Below are positions 1 to 8,872 of a stretch of DNA of 34,062 bases, piece by piece; positions within the stretch are counted from its first letter, which is position 1; every line of letters starts with the position of its first letter. Source of the DNA: Marinobacterium sp. (lineage in GTDB: Bacteria; Pseudomonadota; Gammaproteobacteria; Pseudomonadales; Balneatricaceae); the NCBI GenBank assembly GCA_018623095.1, contig JAAZVX010000006.1, positions 1 to 34,062 on the forward strand, in the 5' to 3' direction. The notes beneath the pieces were generated by a model. It worked only from the letters and a program-made list of their open reading frames with translations, ran no database searches and was not told where the DNA came from. The translations under genes were made by a program, and so were the position numbers.

Positions 1-2
1 AT

Positions 3-674
3 GATCGTGCACAGACACTGAATCAACGGGGTAATTTGGGTGACGATGCTTTGCAACAGCGTGAGACAGCGCTGACCTCATTAGATGCTCGCATCGATGT
101 ACAGAACCGCCAGATTGAACTGGCTCGTATCGCGACTGAAAATTGTGCTCTAGTCGCGCCGTTTGATGGCGTTATCTCTGCACGTATGGCTCAGTTAGGT
201 GCCTTAGCAGCGCCTGGGATGCCACTGCTCCAGTTGGTTCAAACCGAAGGAGCCGAACTGGAAGCCAAAGTTGCACCGGGTAGAGGGGTGTCACAGAGCA
301 AGGTATGGTTCGAGGCCAATGCCCAATCTTATGCGGTTGAGCTAAGAGCTAAATTACCGATCATTGATCGCCGTGAACGCACTCAGACTTACCGTTTTAC
401 CTTTACTGACAACTCTCCCGAGATCGGTGCAACGGGTCGTTTAACCTGGACCGCTAATCAACCGCATATCTCTTCTGAACTGCTAGTAAGACGCAAAGTC
501 GATGGTGAATGGAGGCTCGGTCTGTTGATAGAAGAGCAGGGTGTCGCGCAATTTGTTGTAGTAGATAGCGCTATAGAGGGTCAGCCTGCGGCGGTTGATC
601 TACCTGAGGGTACGAAGATCATCACCGATGGTCGACTGCTTGCCGTTGAAGGCGAAGCGGTAGAGGTACGCTGA
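3..674 (+). CDS. RND efflux system periplasmic adaptor (membrane fusion protein, HlyD/AcrA-like), 5'-truncated by window edge
   Basis: The frame is open upstream of the listed start (DRAQTLNQRGNLGDDALQQRE...). Typical coiled-coil then lipoyl motif (ALVAPFDGVISARMAQLGALAAPGMPLLQL). Followed 1 nt later by an RND permease. Confidence 0.85.
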   Translation, partial: DRAQTLNQRGNLGDDALQQRETALTSLDARIDVQNRQIELARIATENCALVAPFDGVISARMAQLGALAAPGMPLLQLVQTEGAELEAKVAPGRGVSQSKVWFEANAQSYAVELRAKLPIIDRRERTQTYRFTFTDNSPEIGATGRLTWTANQPHISSELLVRRKVDGEWRLGLLIEEQGVAQFVVVDSAIEGQPAAVDLPEGTKIITDGRLLAVEGEAVEVR

Positions 675-675
675 T

Positions 676-3600
676 ATGTGGCAACGCTTCATTACGAACC
701 ATGTGCTGGCTAACCTGACTTTCTTGCTAGTACTGGCGGTCGGCCTGTTGAGTTATCAAGGGCTGCCACGTCAGCAAGATCCGACGATCAACTTTAACTG
801 GATCATTGTCACCACACCACTACCCGGTGCTACTGCACTTGATGTTGAGAGTAAGGTGACAGACCCGCTTGAGGATGCGTTACGATCACTGGCCGATGTG
901 AAATTTGTATCGAGTAATTCACGCGAAGGTATCTCCAGCATTCTTGTCCGGTTTGAAGATATCGATGATCGCACCTTCGATAAGCGCTTAGCGGATCTGC
1001 GACGTGAAATACAAAATACCGAGTCTGAATTACCCGATGCTGCTCTGGATTCGTTGATTCTAGAGATTACGAGTTCAAATGCCTTTCCTGCAGCGACTGT
1101 CGCCGTTACCAGCTTGGCGGATGATGAGAATCTGCGCCTGCAAGCGACTCGGATTGATAAAGACTTAGCACAGCTCAAAGGCGTGTCACGCATCGACCCA
1201 GTGGCTCTGCCTGATCCAGAGCTGCAGGTGAATTTGAATGTGTCTGAGCTAGAAGCCCTAGGCATTACCCCACAGCAAGTTGCCAATACAGTCTCGGCCT
1301 TCTTCCAAGACGAGGCGGCCGGTAACTTGGTTCAAGGCGATCGTAACTGGTTGGTACGTGTTGTCGGTACAGCCTCTGATCCTAGCTATCTGGCTAATCG
1401 CCCTGTATTGGGTGCGTCTGGCGAAGTGCCATTATCACGTGTCGCCAGTGTCGAGCGTGCTCGTGAAGACTCCAGTTTCTTGGTGCGTGTCGATGACAAA
1501 CCGGCCGTTCTGTTGGCTGTGATGAAGAAAGAGGGCGCCAATACTCTGGAGTTAGTCGAGCGTGTGCAGAGCTACATGGACGAGCGGAATGCCTTATCCC
1601 TAGAGACCGGTGTCGAGATGGTATTGATTGATGATCAGACCATTGCAACACGCAAGTCTATTCAAATCATGGAGAACAACGCACTGATCGGTCTGATCCT
1701 AGTGTTGGTGGTGGCTTGGCTTTTCTTGGGTACACGCATCGCGCTGCTCACAGCGATCGGCATACCCTTCATTTTGGCTGCGACCTTTTGGGTGTTGGCG
1801 GGTCTGGGCGAGACATTGAATGTCACCGTACTGTTGGGTGTGGTGATTGTATTGGGAATGTTGGTCGATGACGCCGTTGTCGTGGTTGAATCGATCTACT
1901 ATCGATTACAGCGTGGCTTTACTGGCATTGCAGCCGTGCAGGGATCGCTCAAAGAGGTTGCCGCTCCCGTGACGGCGGCGGTACTGACGACCATTGCCGC
2001 CTTTTTGCCGTTGATGCTGCTGCCCGGTATTTTGGGCAAGTTTATGAAGGTCATCCCGATGGTGGTATCGATCGCTCTTGCGATCAGCTTGATTGAAGCC
2101 TTCTGGATGCTACCCGCTCACATATTGGCGGCTAAAGTTGGCTTTGATAAGCCGAGCCGTATTCAGCGTTTTCGCGAGTTAATGACGCATCGAATTCAGA
2201 TCGTCTATGTCCGTCTATTGATAAAGGCACTGCGCCGTCCGATTTTGGCTTTGATCGTCGCGGTTTTACCGTTAATTGGCGCAGTCGGGGCACTGGGTAA
2301 TGGCTACATTAAGATGGACTTCTTTGCGGCCGATCCTGTTCGTCTTTTCTATGTGAACGTCGAAATGCCAGCAGCGACACCCGTTGCTAAAACGATGGAA
2401 GTGGTCTCTCGTGTGGAAGAGCGCGTCCGTCAAAACGTCCGCGCTGGGGAAGTGCGTGCGATCGCCAGTTATGCAGGCCAAATGTTCACCGAAACAGAGC
2501 CGCGCATAGGTGAGCAGTATGGGCAGATTCTTGTCGGTCTAAACCCTAAAACACCTGATTTGCGCACGGTGGAAGAGATGACCGATGCGGTGCGTGAGGA
2601 TTTAGGAGACATTGCGGGTCCGATTCGCATCTCATTCTTACGCCTGTCGGGTGGCCCTCCAGCCTCTAAACCGATCTCGGTGAAGGTGCGTGGTGATGAT
2701 TATCAGGAGATTCGAGACGCGACTAATATTCTGATTGAGATTCTTAACAGTAACGACGACTTCGTGGACATTGAAGACGATGCCGCACGTGGCCGTTACG
2801 AATTGAGTCTGGAGTTAGATAGTGATGCGATCAATCGTACCGGCCTAAACCCAGCGGATGTTCGTCGTACTTTGCGTCTATTGGTCGACGGCGAAGTGGT
2901 TGCAAGCATGCGTGATGCCGGTGAGCGCCTAGATGTCCGCGTCCGTGCGAATCCTGAGTCGCTGCCTTCTCTTGAACGTCTGCTCAGCTACCGTATACCA
3001 GTACCGGCCGGTGGTGCCATTCCACTGTCGGAATTGGTGATCGAAGAGCGCAAACAGTCGTTGGGTAACATTCGCCACTACAACTTCCGTCGTGCGATTA
3101 CCTTAGAGGCAGACCTTCGCTCCGGTGGCATGGACACCGTACAAGCGAATGCCTTTTTGTCAGAGCGTTGGAAAGAGTATGAAGCGCAGTATCCTGCAAT
3201 TGATCTCGACTTCTCGGGTGAGTTAGATGATATCCAAGAGAGTTTGGATTCGATTGCGATTCTATTCTTGGTTGGCGTTGGCTTGATGTATCTGATCTTG
3301 GGAACACAGTTCCGCAGTTACTGGCAGCCTCTGATGATATTGGCGACAGTGCCACTAGCATTTACTGGTGTCGTATTAGGTTTGATCGTGACGCAAAACC
3401 CGCTCAGCCTCTATACCATGTACGGTGTTGTGGCATTGGCCGGTATTGCTGTTAATGCGGCGATCGTACTGATATCGGCTGCCAATGACCGAATTGGTAA
3501 TGGCATGAGTCTGATGCATGCAACACTCTATGCCGCGCGTCGACGCGTTATACCAGTACTGATTACCACGTTGACCACGATGGCAGGCCTATTCTCCCTT

Positions 3601-3756
3601 GCGGCGGGTCTGGGCGGTAAGTCACTGATCTGGGGACCTGTAGCGACCTCGATTGTATGGGGCTTGGGGTTCTCGTCGATACTGACGCTGTTTGTGATTC
3701 CGCTTCTTTATCGTCTGTCGATGCGTAGGGCGGTGAAGCGGATTGCTGAAAAGTAG
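676..3756 (+). CDS. RND family efflux permease (AcrB/MexF superfamily)
   Basis: 1026 aa; N-terminal TM followed by PRQQDPTINFNWIIVTTPLPGATALDVESKVTDPLEDAL; TM motif VVIVLGMLVDDAVVVVESIYYRLQRG; two-fold repeated RND architecture. Confidence 0.95.
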   Translation: MWQRFITNHVLANLTFLLVLAVGLLSYQGLPRQQDPTINFNWIIVTTPLPGATALDVESKVTDPLEDALRSLADVKFVSSNSREGISSILVRFEDIDDRTFDKRLADLRREIQNTESELPDAALDSLILEITSSNAFPAATVAVTSLADDENLRLQATRIDKDLAQLKGVSRIDPVALPDPELQVNLNVSELEALGITPQQVANTVSAFFQDEAAGNLVQGDRNWLVRVVGTASDPSYLANRPVLGASGEVPLSRVASVERAREDSSFLVRVDDKPAVLLAVMKKEGANTLELVERVQSYMDERNALSLETGVEMVLIDDQTIATRKSIQIMENNALIGLILVLVVAWLFLGTRIALLTAIGIPFILAATFWVLAGLGETLNVTVLLGVVIVLGMLVDDAVVVVESIYYRLQRGFTGIAAVQGSLKEVAAPVTAAVLTTIAAFLPLMLLPGILGKFMKVIPMVVSIALAISLIEAFWMLPAHILAAKVGFDKPSRIQRFRELMTHRIQIVYVRLLIKALRRPILALIVAVLPLIGAVGALGNGYIKMDFFAADPVRLFYVNVEMPAATPVAKTMEVVSRVEERVRQNVRAGEVRAIASYAGQMFTETEPRIGEQYGQILVGLNPKTPDLRTVEEMTDAVREDLGDIAGPIRISFLRLSGGPPASKPISVKVRGDDYQEIRDATNILIEILNSNDDFVDIEDDAARGRYELSLELDSDAINRTGLNPADVRRTLRLLVDGEVVASMRDAGERLDVRVRANPESLPSLERLLSYRIPVPAGGAIPLSELVIEERKQSLGNIRHYNFRRAITLEADLRSGGMDTVQANAFLSERWKEYEAQYPAIDLDFSGELDDIQESLDSIAILFLVGVGLMYLILGTQFRSYWQPLMILATVPLAFTGVVLGLIVTQNPLSLYTMYGVVALAGIAVNAAIVLISAANDRIGNGMSLMHATLYAARRRVIPVLITTLTTMAGLFSLAAGLGGKSLIWGPVATSIVWGLGFSSILTLFVIPLLYRLSMRRAVKRIAEK

Positions 3757-3780
3757 AAGGTGAATCGCGTCGCCTATTAA

Positions 3781-3820
3781 TGCTAGCTCCAAGGTATGAC
3801 ATGTGCCGCAGGGGCTAGCA
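3781..3820. repeat. Inverted repeat TGCTAGCTCC-N20-GGGGCTAGCA between convergent genes
   Basis: Arms 3781-3790 and 3811-3820 are complementary over 10 positions with one G.U/mismatch; no T-tract follows. Confidence 0.6.
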
Positions 3821-3849
3821 CGCAGTGCGACGTGAATCTTACTCGCACA

Positions 3850-4578
3850 TCAAAGATCAAAGTTAGTTGGAATAATCACCATGTCCCGTACCGTCATATG
3901 ACGTGGCCTAGTCAACATAAACAGCAACGCTTCTGCAATCTCTTCAGGCTCGATCAAGCTGCCATTGGCATGAGCCTCTTTTAATTTATCTTCCGGCCAG
4001 TCTGAGAGTAATCCCGTTGCCACAGGCCCAGGTGATACCGATCCAATACGAATGCCGTGCTTAAACATCTGACGTCGGGTCGTCTGAACAAAACAGTCGA
4101 TCGCCCATTTTGATGAGGCATAAACGGGTTCCCAGGGGGTCGGATAGTGAGCGGCTAGGGAACTGGTGACCAATATGTCGCCCGTCTCACGCTCAATCAT
4201 ATGCGCTAATACAGCTTGAACGTTTTTCATCACCACATTGATATTTAAATTCAGCATACGATCAATCTGATCAGCGTCAGACTCCATGAGATCGCCACCG
4301 ACATAGAGTCCAGCGTTGGCGTGAAAGATATCCAGTTTTCCTGTCATCTCAAGAATGCTCGGAACCATCTGTTTGCACTGGTCAGGGGCGAGCAGATCAA
4401 TGACCAGTGGAATTGCTTGATCTCCAAGCCTGGTACAGATTTTAGTCAGCGCTGCCTCATCTCGGTCGATAAAGACAACAGTAGCGCCTATGTCCAGCAT
4501 CGCTTTAGCACTGGCATACCCAATGCCAGAAGCAGCCCCTGTAACGGCGGCAATTTTGCCTTTTAGTTGTTCTGTCAT
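3850..4578 (-). CDS. SDR family oxidoreductase, ribitol 2-dehydrogenase-like
   Basis: 242 aa; TGAASGIG cofactor motif, YASSK active site; strong recalled resemblance to Klebsiella ribitol dehydrogenase (KLDIFHANAGLYVGG, WEPVYASSKWA, TTRRQ, DWPEDKLKEAHANGSL, MTVRDMVIIPTNFDL). Confidence 0.82.
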   Translation of the reverse strand: MTEQLKGKIAAVTGAASGIGYASAKAMLDIGATVVFIDRDEAALTKICTRLGDQAIPLVIDLLAPDQCKQMVPSILEMTGKLDIFHANAGLYVGGDLMESDADQIDRMLNLNINVVMKNVQAVLAHMIERETGDILVTSSLAAHYPTPWEPVYASSKWAIDCFVQTTRRQMFKHGIRIGSVSPGPVATGLLSDWPEDKLKEAHANGSLIEPEEIAEALLFMLTRPRHMTVRDMVIIPTNFDL

Positions 4579-4607
4579 ACCGATTTCCTATGTCACGTCG
4601 CGCAAGC

Positions 4608-5660
4608 TTAGAAGGGTTGTGGATACCGTTTGAATACCGCCGCTAGTTCGCTTTGTAACTCGTCAGACAGTGGCATATCAAAAGCGGCAATGTCCTCTTT
4701 GAGTTGTGACATCGATGTGGCGCCAATAATGGTAGAGGTTACGCCATCAACCTGGTCACACCAAGCGAGTGCAAGCTGTGACGGGGTGTAATCAAATTGT
4801 TTGGCTAACTTGACGTACTCTGCAACAGCTTCATGAGCCTGGGGTGTATTCCGGTGCAGGGCAGCGGGGTTGGATATACTCCAGCGACTACCTACCGGCA
4901 TGGCCCCATCAGCGTATTTGCCAGAGAGTAATCCTGATGCCAGAGGTGACCAGGGTAGATACGCGACCTCTTCGTGAATGCAGTTCTCGATCAGGTAGGG
5001 CCAATCTTTAGCATGCAGAAGACTAAATTCATTCTGAATCGAGACGGGTTTGGGGAGGTCATATTGTCGGCTAAGCTTTAAGTAGGTGTTGATTCCCCAC
5101 GTCGTATCGTCAGAGAGACCATAATGACGGATTTTGCCCTCTTTGATGCATTGAGCTAAGCCTTTGAGGATATCCAACATTTGCGCTTCATGTTCAGCCG
5201 CTTTGAAGTCACTGAATTTAAAGAAGTTCGGCGTATGTTTGCCAAAATGAGGTGAGGTGCGGTTCGGCCAGTGCAGTTGATAGAGATCGATGTAGTCAGT
5301 CTGAAGACGCTTTAGCGAGTTATCGACCGCTTCAATGACCGCTTTGCCAGTTATAGGACCGCCATTTCTGACCCAAGGCAACCCGATTCCAGCGATTTTG
5401 GTGGCGATAATCATCTCACTGCGACGGGATGGGTTTCGAGCAAGCCAGTTGCCGATGATCTCTTCTGTTTTGCCGTAAGTGTCTGGTGTTGGCGGCACCG
5501 CGTACATTTCAGCAGTATCAAAAAAGTTAATGCCGACCGATAACGCATGTTCGATCTGTTCGTCGGCCTCTGCTTGGGTATTCTGTTTACCCCAGGTCAT
5601 AGTGCCTAAACAGACTCTTGATACGTCTAATTCACTGCTTCCTAAACGGCTGAACTGCAT
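4608..5660 (-). CDS. Aldo/keto reductase, Tas-like
   Basis: 350 aa; LGTMTWGKQNTQAEADEQ, DTAEMYAVPPTPDTYGKTEEIIGNWLA, SLKRLQTDYIDLYQLHWPNR resemble E. coli Tas. Confidence 0.88.
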   Translation of the reverse strand: MQFSRLGSSELDVSRVCLGTMTWGKQNTQAEADEQIEHALSVGINFFDTAEMYAVPPTPDTYGKTEEIIGNWLARNPSRRSEMIIATKIAGIGLPWVRNGGPITGKAVIEAVDNSLKRLQTDYIDLYQLHWPNRTSPHFGKHTPNFFKFSDFKAAEHEAQMLDILKGLAQCIKEGKIRHYGLSDDTTWGINTYLKLSRQYDLPKPVSIQNEFSLLHAKDWPYLIENCIHEEVAYLPWSPLASGLLSGKYADGAMPVGSRWSISNPAALHRNTPQAHEAVAEYVKLAKQFDYTPSQLALAWCDQVDGVTSTIIGATSMSQLKEDIAAFDMPLSDELQSELAAVFKRYPQPF

Positions 5661-5726
5661 ACTTACCCCTTCTAAGCGATCTCTAACTCTAAGTTGGTGA
5701 AGCCAATCTTTACGCTAACACACTCT

Positions 5727-7190
5727 TTATAGATTCAGTGATTTAATTGCTGGATACAAAGAGCGGTAACGTTGATAGGCTGCTTCATATTGATTCAACA
5801 GTTTAGTGTTTGGCTCAATACGAGCTTCAATCTTAGGCTGAGTCAGCAGTGATTCGGGATGCGTTTTTTGATCGGCTAGCATAGCCAGACGAGCGGCTCC
5901 ATAGGCGGCACCAAAATCTCCATCTGCAGGTAATAGCAACGTGCGATTCAGAGTATTGGCCAGTGTCTGCAACCAGAATTGCGAGCGTGCCCCCCCTCCT
6001 ACAGCGATTATTTCATTAACGTTTGAGCCCGCTTCAATCAGTGCTTCAAGGTTATCACGAATCGCAAAGGCGACCCCTTCCATAACTGCCTGTGTCAGCA
6101 CTTTTTGATCAGAGCTGTGATCTAATCCGGTGAACATGCCTCCTACCTGCGCATCGTTATGAGGTGTTCGTTCACCAGATAGGTAGGGCAGAAAAGTGAC
6201 GTTGGCAGGCCCCTTGGGTTCATCATCCAGAGCTGCATTAAGCTCTGCAGCTGAGCAGTCCGTTAGTTTAGCGTACCAGTTAAGAGCGTCGGTGGCTGAG
6301 AGTATTACCCCCATTTGATGCCAAGTGTCAGGTATCGCATGGCAGAAAGCGTGTACCGCACTCTCGGGTAGCGGATTGTAACCTTCTGTTGCTGCAAAAA
6401 TAACACCAGACGTACCTAAAGATAGAAACGCTTGGCCCTCTTTTATGACCCCCATACCAATAGCAGATGCTGCATTATCTCCAGCACCTCCACCAATAAT
6501 GACCTGACTTTGCATGCCCCATTGGGCGGCCAGCTCTGGTTTTAAATAGGCGGCTTGATCACTGCCCTCAATAAGACGCGGCATTTGATCCAGCCTCATG
6601 CCGCTCAGAGATAAAAGAGTTTCAGACCAACAACGATTTTTAACATCAAGCCAGCCGGTGCCTGCTGCATCAGACATTTCCGACACATATTCGCCACTCA
6701 GCCAGTAAGCAATGTAATCCTTGGGCAGTAAAACTTTTGCGACTCGTTTGAATAGGTCAGGCTCATTATTGGCTACCCAGCAGAGTTTGGGTGCGGTAAA
6801 GCCTGGAAAAACAATATTGCCGGATATCGCCCTGAACTCGGGCATAGCGTCTAGTTTAGCCGCCTCTTTATAGCTACGAGTGTCGTTCCAAAGAATAGAC
6901 GGACGAAGTGCCTCGCCATTGAAGTCCATCAGTGTTGCCCCGTGCATCTGGCCTGAAAACGAAATAGCACGGGTTGCCGCGAGTGCTTCAGGGTAAAGAT
7001 CCTTCATTTTCGTAATGGCTTGATCACAGGCTGCAATCCAATCAGCAGGGTTCTGCTCTGACCAACCTGGGTGAGGTCTTGAAACAGTGATTGACGTTGT
7101 TTCACTGCCCACAATTTTCTGAGATTCATCCATCAACAGGGCTTTAACCCCAGAGGTCCCTATATCGAGTCCTAGATACATTTTGGCCAC
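5727..7190 (-). CDS. xylB: Xylulokinase (FGGY family)
   Basis: 487 aa; YLGLDIGTSGVKALLMDE, SGQMHGATLMD, PSILWNDTRS, FLPYLSGERTPHND, AVGGGARSQFW match XylB/DalK/MtlY-type kinases. Confidence 0.9.
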   Translation of the reverse strand: MAKMYLGLDIGTSGVKALLMDESQKIVGSETTSITVSRPHPGWSEQNPADWIAACDQAITKMKDLYPEALAATRAISFSGQMHGATLMDFNGEALRPSILWNDTRSYKEAAKLDAMPEFRAISGNIVFPGFTAPKLCWVANNEPDLFKRVAKVLLPKDYIAYWLSGEYVSEMSDAAGTGWLDVKNRCWSETLLSLSGMRLDQMPRLIEGSDQAAYLKPELAAQWGMQSQVIIGGGAGDNAASAIGMGVIKEGQAFLSLGTSGVIFAATEGYNPLPESAVHAFCHAIPDTWHQMGVILSATDALNWYAKLTDCSAAELNAALDDEPKGPANVTFLPYLSGERTPHNDAQVGGMFTGLDHSSDQKVLTQAVMEGVAFAIRDNLEALIEAGSNVNEIIAVGGGARSQFWLQTLANTLNRTLLLPADGDFGAAYGAARLAMLADQKTHPESLLTQPKIEARIEPNTKLLNQYEAAYQRYRSLYPAIKSLNL

Positions 7191-7453
7191 CTACTATTTT
7201 TATTCCAAAAAATGCTTTAGTTATATCCTATGTCGAAACTTTGCATTATTTGACGAATATATAAACTATATTGCATCTATTGCTTCAAACTTAAAATATA
7301 ATTGCATTAAAATATAATCATTGAGTTTTTCTGTATAAGTGTTTGAAAAAAACTAATGCTACTGTATTGCTCAGATGCTAAAGGTTATATTCAAATTTGC
7401 GAATAAAAGTACATTTGGTATCAAAACAAGAAAAAATTCGACAGGAGTTCGAC
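7191..7453. promoter_or_regulatory. Divergent AT-rich promoter/operator region between xylB operon and polyol ABC transporter operon, with phased TTGCAT repeats
   Basis: 263-bp AT-rich gap between divergent operons; TTGCAT at 7241, 7271 and 7302 (30/31-bp spacing), plus TTGC at 7280 and 7367. Confidence 0.55.
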
Positions 7454-8770
7454 ATGAAAGTAAAAATGCTCTCGGCTGCCGTTGCAGGTGCCGTAATGCT
7501 CTCAACTCAGGCTTTCGCTGGTTCACACGGCGGTACTGAGCTAGTAATTGCTACTGTAAATAACGGTCATATGATCGAGATGCAGAAGCTAACGCCTAAG
7601 TTCGAAGAAGAGACTGGTATCAAAGTTAAGTGGGTTACTCTTGAAGAGGGTGTCCTACGTCAACGTGTTACTACTGACATCGCAACTAAAGGTGGTCAGT
7701 TCGATATCATGACTATCGGTATGTACGAAGCACCAATCTGGGGTGAGAAGGGTTGGCTAGAGCCTCTTAACTTCTCTGCTGAGTACAATGTAGACGATAT
7801 CCTGCCAGCGATGCGTGGTGGTCTGTCTCACGAAGGTAACCTTTACGCAGCACCTTTCTACGGTGAATCTTCTATGGTTATGTATCGTAAAGATCTCCTA
7901 GATAAAGCAGGTATCACTCTCCCATACAACCCAACTTGGGCTGACATGGAGCAGGCGATCGCTGCAATGCACGATCCAGAAAACGGCGTATACGGTACTT
8001 GTTTGCGCGGTAAGCCAGGTTGGGGTGATAACGCTGCATTCATCACAACTATCGCAAACTCTTTCGGTGCGCGTTGGTTCGATGAAAACTGGAAACCACA
8101 GCTAGACTCTCCAGAGTGGAATGCTGCAATCACTTTCTACGTTGATCTGATGAATAAGTACGCGCCTCCAGGCTCTACTGCAAACAGCTTCAACGAAATC
8201 CTAGCGCTTATGAACGAAGGTAAGTGTGGTTCGTGGATCGACGCGACTATCGCTGCCTCTTTCGTATCTGACCCAGAGCAGTCAAAAGTGGCTGACTCAA
8301 TTGCATACGCTCAAGCGCCTGTGCAGAAGACTAAGCGCGGTGCAAACTGGCTATGGGCTTGGGCTCTAGGTATCCCTGCATCATCTGAGAAGAAAGATGC
8401 AGCGATGAAATTCCTAGAGTGGTCAACGTCTGAAGACTACATCAACCTAGTTGGCGAAACTAATGGTTGGGGCCGTGTACCAACAGGTACTCGTGCATCG
8501 ACTTACGCTAACGAGAAGTTCCAAGCTGCAGCAAACTTTGCTGATGCAGAACTTGATGCAATTTTCAGCGCGAACCCATACGACTCTACGTTTGAGAAAA
8601 CTCCATACACCGGCGTTCAGTTCGCTGCCATTCCTGAATTCCAGGCAATCGGTACTGCAGCTGGTCAGCAGTTCGCTGCGGCACTTGCTGGTGAGAAGAG
8701 CGTAGAAGATGCGCTAGCTGCGGCACAAGCTGCGGCGGATCGTGAAATGCGTAAAGCACGTTACTACTAA
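7454..8770 (+). CDS. Polyol ABC transporter, periplasmic substrate-binding protein (SmoE/MtlE-like)
   Basis: Start reassigned to ATG 7454, preceded by AGGAG (7443-7447) and giving a signal peptide MKVKMLSAAVAGAVMLSTQAFAG; body typical of family 1 solute-binding proteins (GTELVIATVNNGHMIEMQKLTPKFEEETGIKVKWVTLEEG). Confidence 0.92.
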   Translation: MKVKMLSAAVAGAVMLSTQAFAGSHGGTELVIATVNNGHMIEMQKLTPKFEEETGIKVKWVTLEEGVLRQRVTTDIATKGGQFDIMTIGMYEAPIWGEKGWLEPLNFSAEYNVDDILPAMRGGLSHEGNLYAAPFYGESSMVMYRKDLLDKAGITLPYNPTWADMEQAIAAMHDPENGVYGTCLRGKPGWGDNAAFITTIANSFGARWFDENWKPQLDSPEWNAAITFYVDLMNKYAPPGSTANSFNEILALMNEGKCGSWIDATIAASFVSDPEQSKVADSIAYAQAPVQKTKRGANWLWAWALGIPASSEKKDAAMKFLEWSTSEDYINLVGETNGWGRVPTGTRASTYANEKFQAAANFADAELDAIFSANPYDSTFEKTPYTGVQFAAIPEFQAIGTAAGQQFAAALAGEKSVEDALAAAQAAADREMRKARYY

Positions 8771-8781
8771 TACGTAACGAT

Positions 8782-8801
8782 GGGTGAGGCTAGCCTCACC
8801 C
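8782..8801. other. Perfect palindrome/hairpin GGGTGAGGCTAGCCTCACCC
   Basis: 20-nt perfect palindrome just after the substrate-binding protein stop codon; no T-tract. Confidence 0.8.
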
Positions 8802-8812
8802 CATACGACACA

Positions 8813-8845
8813 ACCCCTGGCATAGCGATATGTCAGGGGTATTTT
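8813..8845 (+). terminator. 12-bp GNRA-capped hairpin (ACCCCTGGCATA-GCGA-TATGTCAGGGGT) followed by ATTTT; likely leaky terminator or 3'-end stabiliser
   Basis: Arms 8813-8824 and 8829-8840 pair fully (one G.U); tetraloop GCGA; short T-run follows. Confidence 0.65.
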
Positions 8846-8872
8846 CCTCTGATTTAAAATCGGTATTTGATT

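Noticed and set aside
771-1286. 171-aa minus-strand ORF
   Set aside because: Lies wholly inside the RND permease in antisense; low-complexity Ser/Arg composition typical of a shadow frame.
3796-3984. 62-aa plus-strand ORF in the RND/SDR gap
   Set aside because: Mostly antisense to the SDR C-terminus; no SD and no recognisable composition.
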